DNA of 64,000 nt from Rhodothermus profundi (GCF_900142415.1 NZ_FRAU01000001.1:675246-739245), one strand, 5' to 3'. Positions 1 through 10,056 are shown, counted from the first letter of the stretch. Numbers and translations are program-made. Notes: generated by a model not told the origin, from the sequence alone.

Positions 1-3000
1 TCGTTCACGGCTCGCCCACGCTGGCTGACCTACATGCTGGACGCATTGCCATTGATCCAGACCAAAGAGCCCAGCGAGATTTCCTTTTCAGGCGAATTTG
101 CCCAGCTACGTCCCGGACATGGCGAAACGCTGGCCTTCGAACGCACGCGCCGTGAGCTGCGCGACAACAACCGCGACTTTCCACGGGACGAATTGAAAGG
201 CATTTCCTACATCGACGACTTCGAAGGGTTTGAAAACACTTTCTCCCTGAAACAACCGGGCAGTTGGCGCCTGGCCTCCCCACCCGACTCAATTGCCCGC
301 TACCCTGCCGGGTTCACCGGAAGCCTGTACGACTCGCTGCGCACCACCTGGCGGGGCATCTTTACCTGGTATCAGCTCAGTGACGTGCTCGTGGCTGACC
401 TGGCCCGCCGCGCACCCGTCTACGACCCTGAAGCGGTCCGGCCCGTTCTCATCACCGACGTGTTTCCTAACCGGGACGTCCGGGGGGAGCTAAACCAGAC
501 GCTGCCCACACTCGACGTGTACTTCAACCCACACCGCCGCGGCCCTTACAACTATACCACTGAACTCGACGACTTCCTCAATCATCCAGAAGAGGTCTGG
601 GGCGGCATGATGCAGCGCCTGCCAGAAGGATACACCGACTTCAACCTGAAAAATATTGAGTTTATCGAATTCATCTTCCGCCCCTTCCCGGAAAATCCGG
701 AGCGAGATGCCGGCCCTCAGGCCAAACTGTACATCGATCTGGGATCCATTTCCGAAGACGTGATCCCCAACGGTAAACTGAACGCCGAAGATGGGCTCTC
801 CATGACAGACCCCACTTCTGGTTTTCGGGGTGATCAGTGGAGTCGCTATCCTACCAGCATCCAGAATAATTCCGTCGACCTGGACCTGAGCCTGCGCCGC
901 ACCGAAGACCTGGGGCTAGACGGCCTCGTCTCGTATGACCTTTCCGCTTATCCTGAAGTCTACACAGAAGCCTTCCACTTCCGAAAGTTTCTGGAATCGC
1001 TCGATCCTGCCCATCCAGACCCGCGATACCGAGCGGAACGGGCTCGCGCGCTCCGCGATCCTTCAGGCGACGACTATCAGAGCTTCGATAACGAAGCCTT
1101 CTTCAATGACCCCGAGCTCTTTCCACCGGAACTTTACCCGAACGGCGTTCCCCTGCAGGAACGGTTTGCCCACTACTTTCCGGGACTGGAGCTGAACGCC
1201 TATGAAACGCAGAACCAACTGGCCACAGGTGCTTCGGTGCGGCGCGGCAACTCGCGCATCCCGGACACCGAAGACTTGAACTTTAACGCCTCTATCGATA
1301 CAGACAACAGCTACTTTCAGTATGAAATTCCCCTCAGCAAAGCCATTCTCGACTCCCTGGCTCACCCTGATCGAGAGGATGACTACATCGTAGGTGCGAT
1401 CACCAATAGCCGGGGAGAAACCTGGTATCAGGTGCGCATCCCCGTGCGCAAATATACCCGCCGGGTAGGTAACATCCAGGACTTCTCGCTCATCGAAACC
1501 ATCCGCGTGTGGACCACCGGCCATCGCGTCCCGATCACGCTGCGTTTTGCCACCTTCGAGCTGGTAGGGAGTCAGTGGCGCAAGGCCGAAGAGGTTGCTG
1601 TCGAAGAACAGACGCCGTCCGACACGCTGTTTGCTAACACGCGGGTTAGCATCTCCAGCATCAACAATGAAGAAAATCCGGACATTTATCGCACGCCCAA
1701 CGGAGCTATTATCAGCCAGGTGCGCATGGCCAGCGGCGTCGTGCGTAACGCCCGCGAGCAAGCGCTGGTACTGCGCGTCGAAAATCTCTACCCCGGCCAT
1801 CAGCGAGGGATCTACAAAACCTTCACCCAGGGGTTGGATCTGCTTCGGTATTCCAACCTGCGCATGTTCGTCCATCTACATGGCACGTTAGGCGATGGTA
1901 CCCCGCTCGAAGCACTGGCCCAGCAGGATCCTGAGGCCGCGCGTCAAAAAGTCCGGCTCTTCGTGCGCCTGGGCTCAAACGCCAGCAACGACTACTATGA
2001 GTACGAGCAGCCCCTCATGCCCAGCTCGGTCACGTCAGGCAATAGCGATGAGCTATGGCAAACCTTCCAGCGCTGGGGGGATCGGGTAATTGATCTGAAC
2101 TCGGTCAACATCCTGCTCAGCGCCCTCAATGAACTGAAAATCGCCCGTGACGCCGTCGGATTCCCGGCCGACAGCGTGTTCTGGAACAAGATAGACGGCC
2201 GCCCCACAGCCCCAGGCGTCCCCGACGCCGACGCCTTCGCGCCGCCCGGCACGCGCCTGGCTGTCAAAGGGAATCCTTCTCTGGGGCGCATCACCATGAT
2301 CATCATTGGCGTGCGCAATCCAGCTCCTCCTGGCAGCACCGACCCCCGCGACCGACTGGAAGAAGTGGTTGTCTGGCTGAACGAACTACGCGTCTCGGGC
2401 TATGACGAAAAAAACGGCTACGCCGCGGTAGCCAACGTAAGCCTGAAGCTGGCAGACCTGGGCCGCGTGCGCGCCAGCTTTCGCATGCAAACCGATGGGT
2501 TTGGATCGCTTTCCAGCACGCTTGGCGAGCGTGAGCAAACCAACCAGCAAAGCTGGAGCCTGGCAACCGACTTCAATCTGGACCGCCTGCTTCCCCGCCG
2601 CTACGGCTGGTCTATTCCCTTCTCGTTGCAACTTCAGTCCAGTACTTCGACGCCTCGCTTCGACCCGGCCCGCGGCGACGTGCGGGTTGCAGAAGTGCTC
2701 AACCAGATCAAGCGAGATACCACGCTGTCGCGCCAGGAGCGCGCCCAGTACCGCCAGGCAGTAATCGAGCGCGTGCAGACGCATTCGTTTACGCGCTCGT
2801 ATAGCTTCCGCATTCAAAAACGAGGTTCTAAGTCCTGGCTGACGCGCACCTTAATCGATGGGCTCAGCTTCAGCTATGCTTTTGCCGAAACCCAGGCGCG
2901 AAGCCCTACCCAGCGCTTCCAGAATTCATGGCGCTGGAATGCCTCGCTGAGTTATCGCCTGAACATCCATCGTCCTCGCACCGTACGGCCATTCTGGTTT

Positions 3001-5178
3001 CTGGACAACGTGCCCCTTGTTGGCCTGTTGGGAAGGCTGCGTTTTAACTACTTACCCCAGAGCCTTTCCTGGGCCGGCAATGCCAGCCGAAATTTCTCCG
3101 GCAGCCAGGACCGTCCGGCCCTCCTGCCTGGCCAGCGCAATCCTGAGCTGCCCGACCTGGTTGCCAATCCGATCCGCGAGCAGCACAACTTTGCGCACAG
3201 CCGCACGTTCAGCCTCCAGTACAACCCCTTTACGTTTCTAAATCTGAGCTTCGACACCAATACCCGGCAAAGCCTCAACGCCCTTAGCGTCGACACTGTC
3301 TATCAGGTCGTTACCCCCGACACTGTCTATGCAGGACGCACGCTGGCTGAAGCGCTGGCGCAAGGCCTGATCGACTCATCAGACGTGGGCGTCCGGGCTT
3401 TTGAGCAGTATCGGTTGCGCCCTGTGCCTGTCCGCCGCATGCTGCAACGCATCCTGGATGGAGCGGAGGGTCTGCGCACCGACAGCTATCAGCAACGCTT
3501 CACGGCCAGCCTGCGTCCCAACCTGCGCACGCGCTGGCTACAATTGCAGGACATTAACTACACAGCTCAGTTCTCCTGGCAGAACGGTTCTATCCAGCGC
3601 AACACAGGGGCCAGCGTATCCAACCAGGCCGGCCTCAGCAGTGGGCTGACGCTCCGCCCTCGCGAACTGTGGCGCAAGTTGGCGTTTTATCGCAAACTGG
3701 AAGAACAGGAGCGACAGACCAGCCGGCGTCGTCGCCAGTCCCGGGCGCAACAGCAAGACAAAGACAAACCCCGCATTCGTCCCCCTAACCCTATCGTGCT
3801 TTTGCGGCGCCTCTTTCTGGCCATTACCGGCATTGAAAATCTGCAAATTACCGGCCGCGTCAACTGGAGCAGCGCCTCCAGCAACGTTGGGCGCGGTCCT
3901 ATCGACAGCGTGCAAGTTGCCTACAGCCTGTTGGATGCATTGCGCGGACGCGGTCCGTCGGTAGGCTATCGCTTTGGCCTGGCTCGCCGAATTGATCTTA
4001 CCAACCGCATCCTGGACCCCAGCCTGCAGGTAACCGATCTGCTTAATAATGACTATGAGTTGCGCGCCACCACCTCGCTTCAGCTCAGTCCCAACCTGCA
4101 GGTGTCGCTGAACTGGAGCGTCAGTTGGAATGTGCGCACTGACTATTCGTACCGGCCGCTGGACAACGGCGGGGTTGATACAACCCGCACCGAGCGCGGC
4201 AGCAGCCGCGCTTCGGTCTGGGCCTTCGGGGCTTCGTACCTGAAACTATTTCGGCGTCAACTTGAAACCTATCGGCAAGACTTCCGGCAGGCCGCCAATC
4301 CAGGCGAATTTGGCGATGAAAACGGCGATGGACGAGTGGCGTTGACCAATGCCTCCGTGGTGGCAGACTTCCGCCGCGCCTTTATCCGCACCCTGGGTCT
4401 GCTGGGCACGAACACGCCTATCCCCATGCCAAGCTGGCAACTCACGTACTCGGGATTGTCGCGCTGGCCCCTGTTTCGACGCCTGGCCCAGAGCGTTACG
4501 CTCCGGCACAGCTACAGTGCCGATTACAGCAGCGATTACCGCACAAACCTGAACGCGCTGGTCGATGACCCCGAGGCGGCTGTTGGCACGTTCGTACTGG
4601 GAGGACGGCGCATTCGCTACCGATTTCCACGCTACGAGATAAGTGCCGTGCGCATCAACGAGCGCTACCAGCCACTCATCGGGCTGGACATCACCTGGAA
4701 AAATCGCCTGCAAACCAACCTGGCCTGGTCTAAAAGTCGCACCTACTCCCTATCCACCAACAATGAAGTCAACACAAGCGCTACCAGCGAGCTAACCTTC
4801 ACGCTCAGCTACCAACGCCAGGGCCTGCGGATTCCATTTCTGCCCATCAAACGTCTGAATAACCGCGTTGGCATTAGTCTGAGCATTGCACGTTCTGCCA
4901 CCGAGGAACGACGCTTTTCCCTTTTCCGAGCGATGCAAGCGGCGGCCAACGATCCAGAAGCCTTTAATCCAGAGGATGCCTTAAGTCCGGACTTTGCCCC
5001 CATCCTGACCTCCTGGACCCGCACCACAATTGCCCCTCAGATCTCCTATCAGTTCAGCAACCGCGTCTCGGCCAGCTTCCAATTGCGTTACGAGCGCTTT
5101 GAAAGCGCCGATAGCCGCGTGCCGTCGTCTACTACCATTCAGGGCGGATTCAATATTCGCGTAAGCATCTCCAACTAA
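1..5178 (+). CDS. sprA: SprA, type IX secretion outer-membrane translocon (5' truncated by window)
   Basis: SprA forms the giant outer-membrane beta-barrel through which Bacteroidota type IX secretion cargo passes. The frame is open from base 1, so the N-terminus lies outside the window; the first Met is at 34. About 1,725 residues are visible, against roughly 2,300-2,500 in complete family members. Most of the visible part is rich in alternating aromatic/polar strands typical of a large barrel (for example repeated Trp-Ser/Thr, Leu-Ser-Tyr strand patterns), with long extracellular loops such as the RRRRQSRAQQQDKDK stretch near codon 1240. The last residues, FNIRVSISN, form a final strand. 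The identification rests on overall similarity to SprA as I know it; no search was possible. lipB follows after 45 bases on the same strand. Confidence 0.85.
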   Translation, partial: SFTARPRWLTYMLDALPLIQTKEPSEISFSGEFAQLRPGHGETLAFERTRRELRDNNRDFPRDELKGISYIDDFEGFENTFSLKQPGSWRLASPPDSIARYPAGFTGSLYDSLRTTWRGIFTWYQLSDVLVADLARRAPVYDPEAVRPVLITDVFPNRDVRGELNQTLPTLDVYFNPHRRGPYNYTTELDDFLNHPEEVWGGMMQRLPEGYTDFNLKNIEFIEFIFRPFPENPERDAGPQAKLYIDLGSISEDVIPNGKLNAEDGLSMTDPTSGFRGDQWSRYPTSIQNNSVDLDLSLRRTEDLGLDGLVSYDLSAYPEVYTEAFHFRKFLESLDPAHPDPRYRAERARALRDPSGDDYQSFDNEAFFNDPELFPPELYPNGVPLQERFAHYFPGLELNAYETQNQLATGASVRRGNSRIPDTEDLNFNASIDTDNSYFQYEIPLSKAILDSLAHPDREDDYIVGAITNSRGETWYQVRIPVRKYTRRVGNIQDFSLIETIRVWTTGHRVPITLRFATFELVGSQWRKAEEVAVEEQTPSDTLFANTRVSISSINNEENPDIYRTPNGAIISQVRMASGVVRNAREQALVLRVENLYPGHQRGIYKTFTQGLDLLRYSNLRMFVHLHGTLGDGTPLEALAQQDPEAARQKVRLFVRLGSNASNDYYEYEQPLMPSSVTSGNSDELWQTFQRWGDRVIDLNSVNILLSALNELKIARDAVGFPADSVFWNKIDGRPTAPGVPDADAFAPPGTRLAVKGNPSLGRITMIIIGVRNPAPPGSTDPRDRLEEVVVWLNELRVSGYDEKNGYAAVANVSLKLADLGRVRASFRMQTDGFGSLSSTLGEREQTNQQSWSLATDFNLDRLLPRRYGWSIPFSLQLQSSTSTPRFDPARGDVRVAEVLNQIKRDTTLSRQERAQYRQAVIERVQTHSFTRSYSFRIQKRGSKSWLTRTLIDGLSFSYAFAETQARSPTQRFQNSWRWNASLSYRLNIHRPRTVRPFWFLDNVPLVGLLGRLRFNYLPQSLSWAGNASRNFSGSQDRPALLPGQRNPELPDLVANPIREQHNFAHSRTFSLQYNPFTFLNLSFDTNTRQSLNALSVDTVYQVVTPDTVYAGRTLAEALAQGLIDSSDVGVRAFEQYRLRPVPVRRMLQRILDGAEGLRTDSYQQRFTASLRPNLRTRWLQLQDINYTAQFSWQNGSIQRNTGASVSNQAGLSSGLTLRPRELWRKLAFYRKLEEQERQTSRRRRQSRAQQQDKDKPRIRPPNPIVLLRRLFLAITGIENLQITGRVNWSSASSNVGRGPIDSVQVAYSLLDALRGRGPSVGYRFGLARRIDLTNRILDPSLQVTDLLNNDYELRATTSLQLSPNLQVSLNWSVSWNVRTDYSYRPLDNGGVDTTRTERGSSRASVWAFGASYLKLFRRQLETYRQDFRQAANPGEFGDENGDGRVALTNASVVADFRRAFIRTLGLLGTNTPIPMPSWQLTYSGLSRWPLFRRLAQSVTLRHSYSADYSSDYRTNLNALVDDPEAAVGTFVLGGRRIRYRFPRYEISAVRINERYQPLIGLDITWKNRLQTNLAWSKSRTYSLSTNNEVNTSATSELTFTLSYQRQGLRIPFLPIKRLNNRVGISLSIARSATEERRFSLFRAMQAAANDPEAFNPEDALSPDFAPILTSWTRTTIAPQISYQFSNRVSASFQLRYERFESADSRVPSSTTIQGGFNIRVSISN

Positions 5179-5223
5179 GGGCACGTTGGCCGTCTGACGG
5201 CGTAAAAAGCCCCGAACAGATCC

Positions 5224-6012
5224 ATGCACACCATGGCTGAGCGAGTTGTCGTCTGTCACTTAGGACGTGTCGCCTACAAGCCTACCTGGGATCTGCAACG
5301 GTTGTTGCAGGCGCGGCTGGTAGCCGCCAAACGACAAGATCCTCCTGCCCCCATCCCCCATGTCTTCTTGCTCGTTGAACATCCGCCCGTCTATACGCTG
5401 GGCAAAAATGGTCGTTTAAATCACCTGCTTCTTTCCGAAGAAGCGCTGCGAGCACGGGGCGCCGAATTTTTCCACATTGACCGAGGGGGCGATATTACCT
5501 TTCACGGTCCAGGCCAACTCGTAGGCTATCCGATTCTGGATCTGGACCGCTTTTTTACGGACATTCACCGCTACCTGCGCGAGCTGGAAGAAACCATCAT
5601 CCGCACCTGCACAGAGTACGGCCTGCTGGCCCGGCGCGTCCCCGGACGCACAGGAGTGTGGATCGGGCCAGACGCACGGGGCGCAGAGCGTAAAATCTGT
5701 GCTATGGGCATCCGCTGTAGCCGCTGGGTCACGATGCATGGCTTTGCGTTCAATCTCAACACCGATCTGCGTTACTTCTCTTACATTATTCCCTGTGGCA
5801 TTGCCGATCGTAAGGTAACCTCCCTGGCCGCCGAGTTAGGACGCCCTGTCGCAGAAGCTGAAGTGCGCGCGCGCCTGCTGCACCACTTTGCCCGGTGCTT
5901 CGAAGCAACGTTAACGGTTTACGAAGGAGATGAAGCCTTTGCATTTCTGGAAGATTATCTTGAAAAAGAAGGCATTGCGTCTTGGGTTAAAGCAGGCCAT
6001 GTCGTATCATAA
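5224..6012 (+). CDS. lipB: Octanoyl-[ACP]:protein N-octanoyltransferase
   Basis: LipB moves octanoyl from acyl carrier protein to lipoyl domains of enzymes such as pyruvate dehydrogenase, the first step of lipoate synthesis. The 262-residue product has the expected landmarks: [20 protein letters not shown] near residues 87-106, the lysine in RKICAMGI (K157), and the catalytic cysteine in IIPCGI (C191), the acyl-thioester residue of the family. Length is normal. Two starts are possible: the first ATG at 5224 or the ATG at 5233 giving MAERVVV; neither has a strong Shine-Dalgarno. Cytoplasmic. It sits alone between sprA and a small acidic protein. Confidence 0.96.
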   Translation: MHTMAERVVVCHLGRVAYKPTWDLQRLLQARLVAAKRQDPPAPIPHVFLLVEHPPVYTLGKNGRLNHLLLSEEALRARGAEFFHIDRGGDITFHGPGQLVGYPILDLDRFFTDIHRYLRELEETIIRTCTEYGLLARRVPGRTGVWIGPDARGAERKICAMGIRCSRWVTMHGFAFNLNTDLRYFSYIIPCGIADRKVTSLAAELGRPVAEAEVRARLLHHFARCFEATLTVYEGDEAFAFLEDYLEKEGIASWVKAGHVVS

Positions 6013-6077
6013 AACGGAACCGAAAGAAACCGTTTCGGTTGTCTGAGCATCGCTTCGTCAACCTGCACAGGCTGGCT

Positions 6078-6431
6078 ATGGCAGCTTTTGACCTTGATCA
6101 CTTCACGCGCCAGTTGATCGCCGAGGCCCTCTTTTATGACGAAGAGTACGGCGCACTGGGCAATCTCAGCCTGATTGACCCGCGCGAGGGCCGGGAGCGC
6201 TTCATCGCCTCTTACGTCCCCGAAGAGGGGCATTTTACAATCGAAGAGGCGACAGCGTGGGAGCAAGGAGCGGTCGATGAGGAGGTGGGCTACGCCTTAG
6301 CCGTTGACTTCCAGGAATACGGGGTCTACGACACTCCCGAGGCGGCGGCGGAAGCCCTGCTGGCGCTTGCTCGCGAGCACGACTTGCTCCCCAGCATTAC
6401 GCTTCTGTTCGAGGAGGACGAGGTAAGCTAA
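6078..6431 (+). CDS. Hypothetical small acidic protein
   Basis: A 117-residue acidic protein starting MAAFDLDHFTRQL. The frame could be extended to a TTG at 6039, but the ATG at 6078 is the natural start. It has no signal peptide or membrane segment and is rich in Glu and Asp (for example VDEEVGYALAVDFQEYG and the C-terminal EEDEVS), suggesting a soluble cytoplasmic protein. I do not recognise the family. It lies 65 bases downstream of lipB and may be co-transcribed with it. Its stop overlaps the stop of the convergent DUF423 gene by four bases. The codon use resembles neighbouring real genes, which is the main reason for accepting it. Confidence 0.65.
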   Translation: MAAFDLDHFTRQLIAEALFYDEEYGALGNLSLIDPREGRERFIASYVPEEGHFTIEEATAWEQGAVDEEVGYALAVDFQEYGVYDTPEAAAEALLALAREHDLLPSITLLFEEDEVS

Positions 6432-6805
6432 ACGCGAAGCGCTTGCCAGAGTCCCCAGGCCAGCACGCCCCACCCAAGCATAAAGGCCGCTCCGCCCAGA
6501 GGTGCCAGCGCTCCCAGCCAAGAGGCGTCGGCCAGTACCAGGACGTACAGGCTGCCGGAAAATAGTACGATTCCGGCCAAAAAGCACCATCCGGCCACGG
6601 TCAGCGTAGCAGCGTTGAGTTGATGCAGCAGCCATCCTGTCAGCAGCAAGGCCAGTGCGTGGTACATCTGGTAGCGCACGGCCGTTTCAAACGTATGCAA
6701 GCGCTCAGGCGTAACCCTCGGCGCCAGCCCATGGGCTGCAAAGGCACCCAGCGCAACTGCAAGGCCCGCTAGCACGGCGCCCAGCACAAGAAAAGTTCGC
6801 GCCAT
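6428..6805 (-). CDS. DUF423 family small membrane protein
   Basis: A 125-residue inner-membrane protein with four hydrophobic segments. It starts MARTFLVLGAVLAGLAVALG and contains the DUF423 hallmark LGAFAAHGL, followed by ETAVRYQMYHALALLLTGW, as in E. coli YgdD. The biochemical role of the family is unknown. It is the last gene of a minus-strand run with rsfS and the LytR_C protein upstream, and its stop overlaps that of the convergent small acidic protein. Family assignment is by recognised motifs; no function is implied. Confidence 0.88.
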   Translation of the reverse strand: MARTFLVLGAVLAGLAVALGAFAAHGLAPRVTPERLHTFETAVRYQMYHALALLLTGWLLHQLNAATLTVAGWCFLAGIVLFSGSLYVLVLADASWLGALAPLGGAAFMLGWGVLAWGLWQALRV

Positions 6806-6875
6806 TTTCCTGCAGTTGTTGTCGGTTACCGGTTGCTTCGGCTACGTTGTTTGCACCGGAGCGTTTCCCGTTCGG

Positions 6876-7361
6876 TTATTTTTCAGGCTTGTGAATTTCA
6901 AAGGTAAAGACGCGGTCGTTGAGCTTCAGCGTGTAGCTGCCTGGCGCAAAGCGGTCTGCCAGCATCAAGTAAAAGCGAAAAGGACGCACCACCGGCCGAC
7001 ACCGTTTGCGCTGAGGCCGACGCATCCAGAGCTGAATCCGCAGCAGGGTGCCGGCCCGCTGTTGCGTCACGGCATCTAGCTCGGAGCAGGCATCTGGCAG
7101 ACTTCCCTTGATAAGTAATTCGACGGGAACTGTATTCCTCGTCCCGTGAAAGGGAGCCGGACGTACGTGAATGGTATCAATCGGGACTGGATAGCGCCAG
7201 TACGCCACGGCTGAATCAGGTAACGTCAGCGTCAGCGTTACCCGACCGTCCGGTGCCCGTTTCGCATAGCGATGCCCGAACTGATCGTCAGGAGCTAGCA
7301 GGCGGGGACTTACACAGGCACTTAGCAGCGCCAGTCCTATCACCCCGTACTTCCATCGCAT
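6876..7361 (-). CDS. Hypothetical lipoprotein
   Basis: A 161-residue protein beginning MRWKYGVIGLALLSACVSPR. The lipobox LSAC at residues 13-16 predicts signal peptidase II cleavage and lipid attachment at Cys16. The mature part is rich in beta-strand-like sequence (for example VTLTLTLPDSAVAYWRY and SYTLKLNDRVFTFEIHK), suggesting a small beta-sandwich. I do not recognise the family. It lies 18 bases downstream of rsfS on the same strand, so it is probably translated from the same mRNA. Confidence 0.75.
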   Translation of the reverse strand: MRWKYGVIGLALLSACVSPRLLAPDDQFGHRYAKRAPDGRVTLTLTLPDSAVAYWRYPVPIDTIHVRPAPFHGTRNTVPVELLIKGSLPDACSELDAVTQQRAGTLLRIQLWMRRPQRKRCRPVVRPFRFYLMLADRFAPGSYTLKLNDRVFTFEIHKPEK

Positions 7362-7379
7362 CGCCCCGGCAAATGCCCA

Positions 7380-7832
7380 CTAGCCTGTTGTCGCAATCGG
7401 CTCCTTAAGGAGCTGCACCTCGGCCCCCGTACGATCTTCGGTAACCTGCTCCTGGGGCGCATCCCCCCAGAGCCGCTCCAGGTTATAAAAAGCCCGCTTT
7501 TCGGGCGTGAAGATGTGCACCACGACATCCACGTAATCCAGTACCACCCACTGCAGGTGCTCCCGCCCCTCCACATGCCAGGGACGCTCCTGGCAGCACT
7601 GCTCAATCCGCTCCTCAATCGCCTCAGCAATGGCACGAATCTGCAAATCCGATTGGCCGGTGCAGAGCACAAAGTAGTCGGCCACCCCACTAACCTGGCG
7701 CATGTCTATGACGACCAGGTCCTGCGCCTTCTTCTCCAGAGCCGCATCAACGGCATGCCGCGCCAGCACGCGAGACGGATAACGCACGCGCTGCTGAGCG
7801 TCTAACGGCGATACTGTCTGAAGCTGAGCCAT
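7380..7832 (-). CDS. rsfS: Ribosomal silencing factor RsfS (Iojap family)
   Basis: RsfS binds ribosomal protein uL14 on the 50S subunit and blocks subunit joining when nutrients are scarce. The 150-residue protein carries the family core: AVDAALEKKAQDLVVIDM, then VADYFVLCTGQSDLQIRAIA and WVVLDYVDVVVHIFTPEKRAFYNLERLWGDA, matching the usual Iojap order. The length is slightly above average because of about 25 extra residues at the N-terminus. It follows the LytR_C gene by 11 bases, the common arrangement next to LytR/CpsA-related genes in this phylum. Confidence 0.95.
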   Translation of the reverse strand: MAQLQTVSPLDAQQRVRYPSRVLARHAVDAALEKKAQDLVVIDMRQVSGVADYFVLCTGQSDLQIRAIAEAIEERIEQCCQERPWHVEGREHLQWVVLDYVDVVVHIFTPEKRAFYNLERLWGDAPQEQVTEDRTGAEVQLLKEPIATTG

Positions 7833-7843
7833 TCCTCCTTGTT

Positions 7844-8323
7844 TTAGTCCAATTGATTTCTAAACGGTGCCAGTTGCGCGTAATCCTTTCCAATAATGAC
7901 GGACGCATCCAGAAAGAGATCCGGACGAATTTGCTGACGCACCCGATCTTCGGGGATGCCCAGCACAGCCGCTACTTTGCGGGCAGCTTCCAGATCACCT
8001 ACGCGATCAATAACCAGCGAATACGGCACGTCGAATGAGGTGTGGTCTCCTACCTCAACCACGTCAAATCCGTGTCGGCGTAAATAACGCGTCGCCTGCG
8101 CCGCTACACCGTCCACCCCACACCCATTGCGCACCTCTAGCTGGATAATGTCCCCTACCAGACGTGCCGGATTTTTTTCTCGGACCGGATCAACACGCGG
8201 CGCCAGCAAGCGCACCCCCAGGGCATACAGCAAAATCCCAACGCTCCCGATCAGGAAAATAAGCAATGCATTTTCAAGCCTTCTGGGACGCCCTTTCGTC
8301 CTGCGCCTCATCTTCTTTGCCAT
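7844..8323 (-). CDS. LytR_C domain membrane-anchored protein
   Basis: A 159-residue protein with a basic start (MAKKMRRRTKGRPRR), one membrane segment at about residues 20-41 (NALLIFLIGSVGILLYALGV) and a C-terminal LytR/CpsA/Psr_C domain. The domain shows the typical opening LEVRNGCGVDGVAAQATRYL and the later YSLVIDRVGDLEAARKVA. The LytR_C domain alone, without the ligase domain, has no established activity. It is probably cell-envelope associated. It lies immediately upstream of rsfS in the same operon. The family call rests on the motif 'N-G-(C/T)-G-x-x-G-x-A' and the context. Confidence 0.85.
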   Translation of the reverse strand: MAKKMRRRTKGRPRRLENALLIFLIGSVGILLYALGVRLLAPRVDPVREKNPARLVGDIIQLEVRNGCGVDGVAAQATRYLRRHGFDVVEVGDHTSFDVPYSLVIDRVGDLEAARKVAAVLGIPEDRVRQQIRPDLFLDASVIIGKDYAQLAPFRNQLD

Positions 8324-8354
8324 AGCGCACCATCAGCATGGGCGCCTGCGCCCC

Positions 8355-8858
8355 TCACCGGTCGTTCCAGAACCAGGCTCCCCGTGCACCTCGGAACGGA
8401 TAGTAGCCGTACGGTGCCATGAAGTAGCCATACGGACTCTGCCGCACTGTCAACTGAAAGAGCATATTCTCCCGCGGCCGGTAGGCAATCTCTGCATTCC
8501 GCAAGAAAATCTGCGGACGTCGGTTCAATCCCAGACTGCCCCCAAAAGGCGAATGGGCGATCCCTATGTCCACGCGAGCCGCCAGCTTGTTACTGAATTG
8601 CCAGAGCATAGAGTTCGTGTAGATACCCAGCGAATAGCTGGCCCCACCAAAGGTACCCATGCTCATTTCATAGGAGTGCTGCATGCGGAAATGCTTCGGG
8701 CTAAACAGGTCGCTCAGCGAAAACCCGGTGCCCGGATTGTAAAGCCGCATCGGAGCGCGCTGCACCGCCGAAGAAACGTCGGCGCGCAACTGGGCCTGAG
8801 CCGGAACGGTAACGCCCAGTAAGATCACAAAGCCGATTAGCAGGAATATCTTACGCAT
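8355..8858 (-). CDS. Hypothetical secreted beta-rich protein
   Basis: A 167-residue protein with a clear signal peptide, MRKIFLLIGFVILLGVTVPA, and probable cleavage after AQA. The mature part is beta-rich with aromatic residues and ends in a Tyr/Gly/Phe-rich tail (SPYGYFMAPYGYYPFRG). It is probably periplasmic or outer-membrane associated. I do not recognise the family. It is the first gene of the minus-strand run that continues with LytR_C and rsfS (31-base gap) and is divergent from tsaD. Confidence 0.7.
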   Translation of the reverse strand: MRKIFLLIGFVILLGVTVPAQAQLRADVSSAVQRAPMRLYNPGTGFSLSDLFSPKHFRMQHSYEMSMGTFGGASYSLGIYTNSMLWQFSNKLAARVDIGIAHSPFGGSLGLNRRPQIFLRNAEIAYRPRENMLFQLTVRQSPYGYFMAPYGYYPFRGARGAWFWNDR

Positions 8859-8977
8859 AGCTTTTCCTGAAGTTAGGAGCGTTGCAAGGGTATAGTGTAC
8901 ACGATCCGGTCATCATTGTCAAGAACGGTCCGGCGCATCAATTGTTGCCCGAGCGGAAACCTTTCGTCTTTTCCTGC

Positions 8978-10036
8978 ATGCCTTTCAGCTCAACGCGCTG
9001 CTTAAGCAATTACCCTGCCGTGGCTTTGCCTCGTGTTATTCTGGGTATTGAAACGTCGTGCGACGACACGGCGGCGGCCGTGGTCGTCGAAGGACGCCTG
9101 CGCGCGAACGTCGTCGCCTCGCAGCAAACGACGCACCGCCGCTACGGGGGTGTCGTACCGGAACTAGCCTCGCGGGACCATCAGCGCCGCATTGTGCCGG
9201 TCGTCCGTCAGGCGCTGCAGGAAGCGAACCTGACCTCTCGGGACCTCGACGCTATCGCCGTCACCTACGGCCCCGGGCTGGTTGGCTCGCTGCTGGTAGG
9301 CCTGAGCTTTGCCAAGGCCTTTGCGCTTGGCCTGGGGCGTCCGTTGATCGGCGTCAATCATTTAGAAGGGCATATTTATTCGGTTTTTATTGAACCACCA
9401 TCTCCCCCCTTTCCTTATCTATGCCTGATTGTTTCAGGCGGACACACGCAACTGATGCGCGTTGACGAGGGCTTCCGCCATACACTCCTGGGGCGCACGC
9501 GTGACGATGCCGCCGGTGAAGCCTTTGACAAAGTCGCCCGCCTGCTGGGCCTGGGCTATCCAGGCGGCCCGGAAATCGACCGCCTGGCCCGCCGAGGCAA
9601 GCCGGATTTTGTAGCCTTTCCGCGTCCGCGGCTGGAAGGCTATGACTTTTCGTTCAGTGGCCTGAAGACGGCTGTGCTGTACTACCTCAACCGGCTGCCA
9701 GAAAAAGAACGGGAGCAACTGCTCGAACAGCATCGCGCAGACCTCTGCGCCTCCTTTCAGCAGGCTGTTGTCGATGTGCTAATGGAGACGCTCCGCCGCG
9801 CTATCTGCGACACAGGACTCCGACATGTTGCCATTGTGGGAGGCGTCTCGGCCAACTCAGCGTTGCGCGCCGCCGCCCAGCGGCTAGCCGAGGAACTGAA
9901 TGTTCGATTGTATATTCCTCCCCTGGCCTACTGCATGGACAACGCAGCGATGATCGCTGTTACCGGCTACTTTAAAGCACAGGCGGGTCTGCAAAGCCCG
10001 CTCACGCTGGCAGCAGTCCCTGCACTGTCTATCTAA
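8978..10036 (+). CDS. tsaD: tRNA N6-adenosine threonylcarbamoyltransferase TsaD
   Basis: TsaD transfers threonylcarbamoyl to adenosine 37 of ANN-decoding tRNAs, with TsaB and TsaE. Family landmarks are GIETSCDDTAAAV at the N-terminus, the metal-binding histidines in GVNHLEGHIYS, and IVSGGHTQL. The open frame begins at 8882, but that gives a long unrelated extension. I chose the ATG at 8978 (352 residues). The GTG at 9020 (MALPRVILGIETSCDD) would bring the N-terminus even closer to the family norm. No clear ribosome-binding site separates these options. Chorismate mutase follows 20 bases later. Confidence 0.95.
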   Translation: MPFSSTRCLSNYPAVALPRVILGIETSCDDTAAAVVVEGRLRANVVASQQTTHRRYGGVVPELASRDHQRRIVPVVRQALQEANLTSRDLDAIAVTYGPGLVGSLLVGLSFAKAFALGLGRPLIGVNHLEGHIYSVFIEPPSPPFPYLCLIVSGGHTQLMRVDEGFRHTLLGRTRDDAAGEAFDKVARLLGLGYPGGPEIDRLARRGKPDFVAFPRPRLEGYDFSFSGLKTAVLYYLNRLPEKEREQLLEQHRADLCASFQQAVVDVLMETLRRAICDTGLRHVAIVGGVSANSALRAAAQRLAEELNVRLYIPPLAYCMDNAAMIAVTGYFKAQAGLQSPLTLAAVPALSI

Positions 10037-10056
10037 CATCTGGCGACTTTAATACC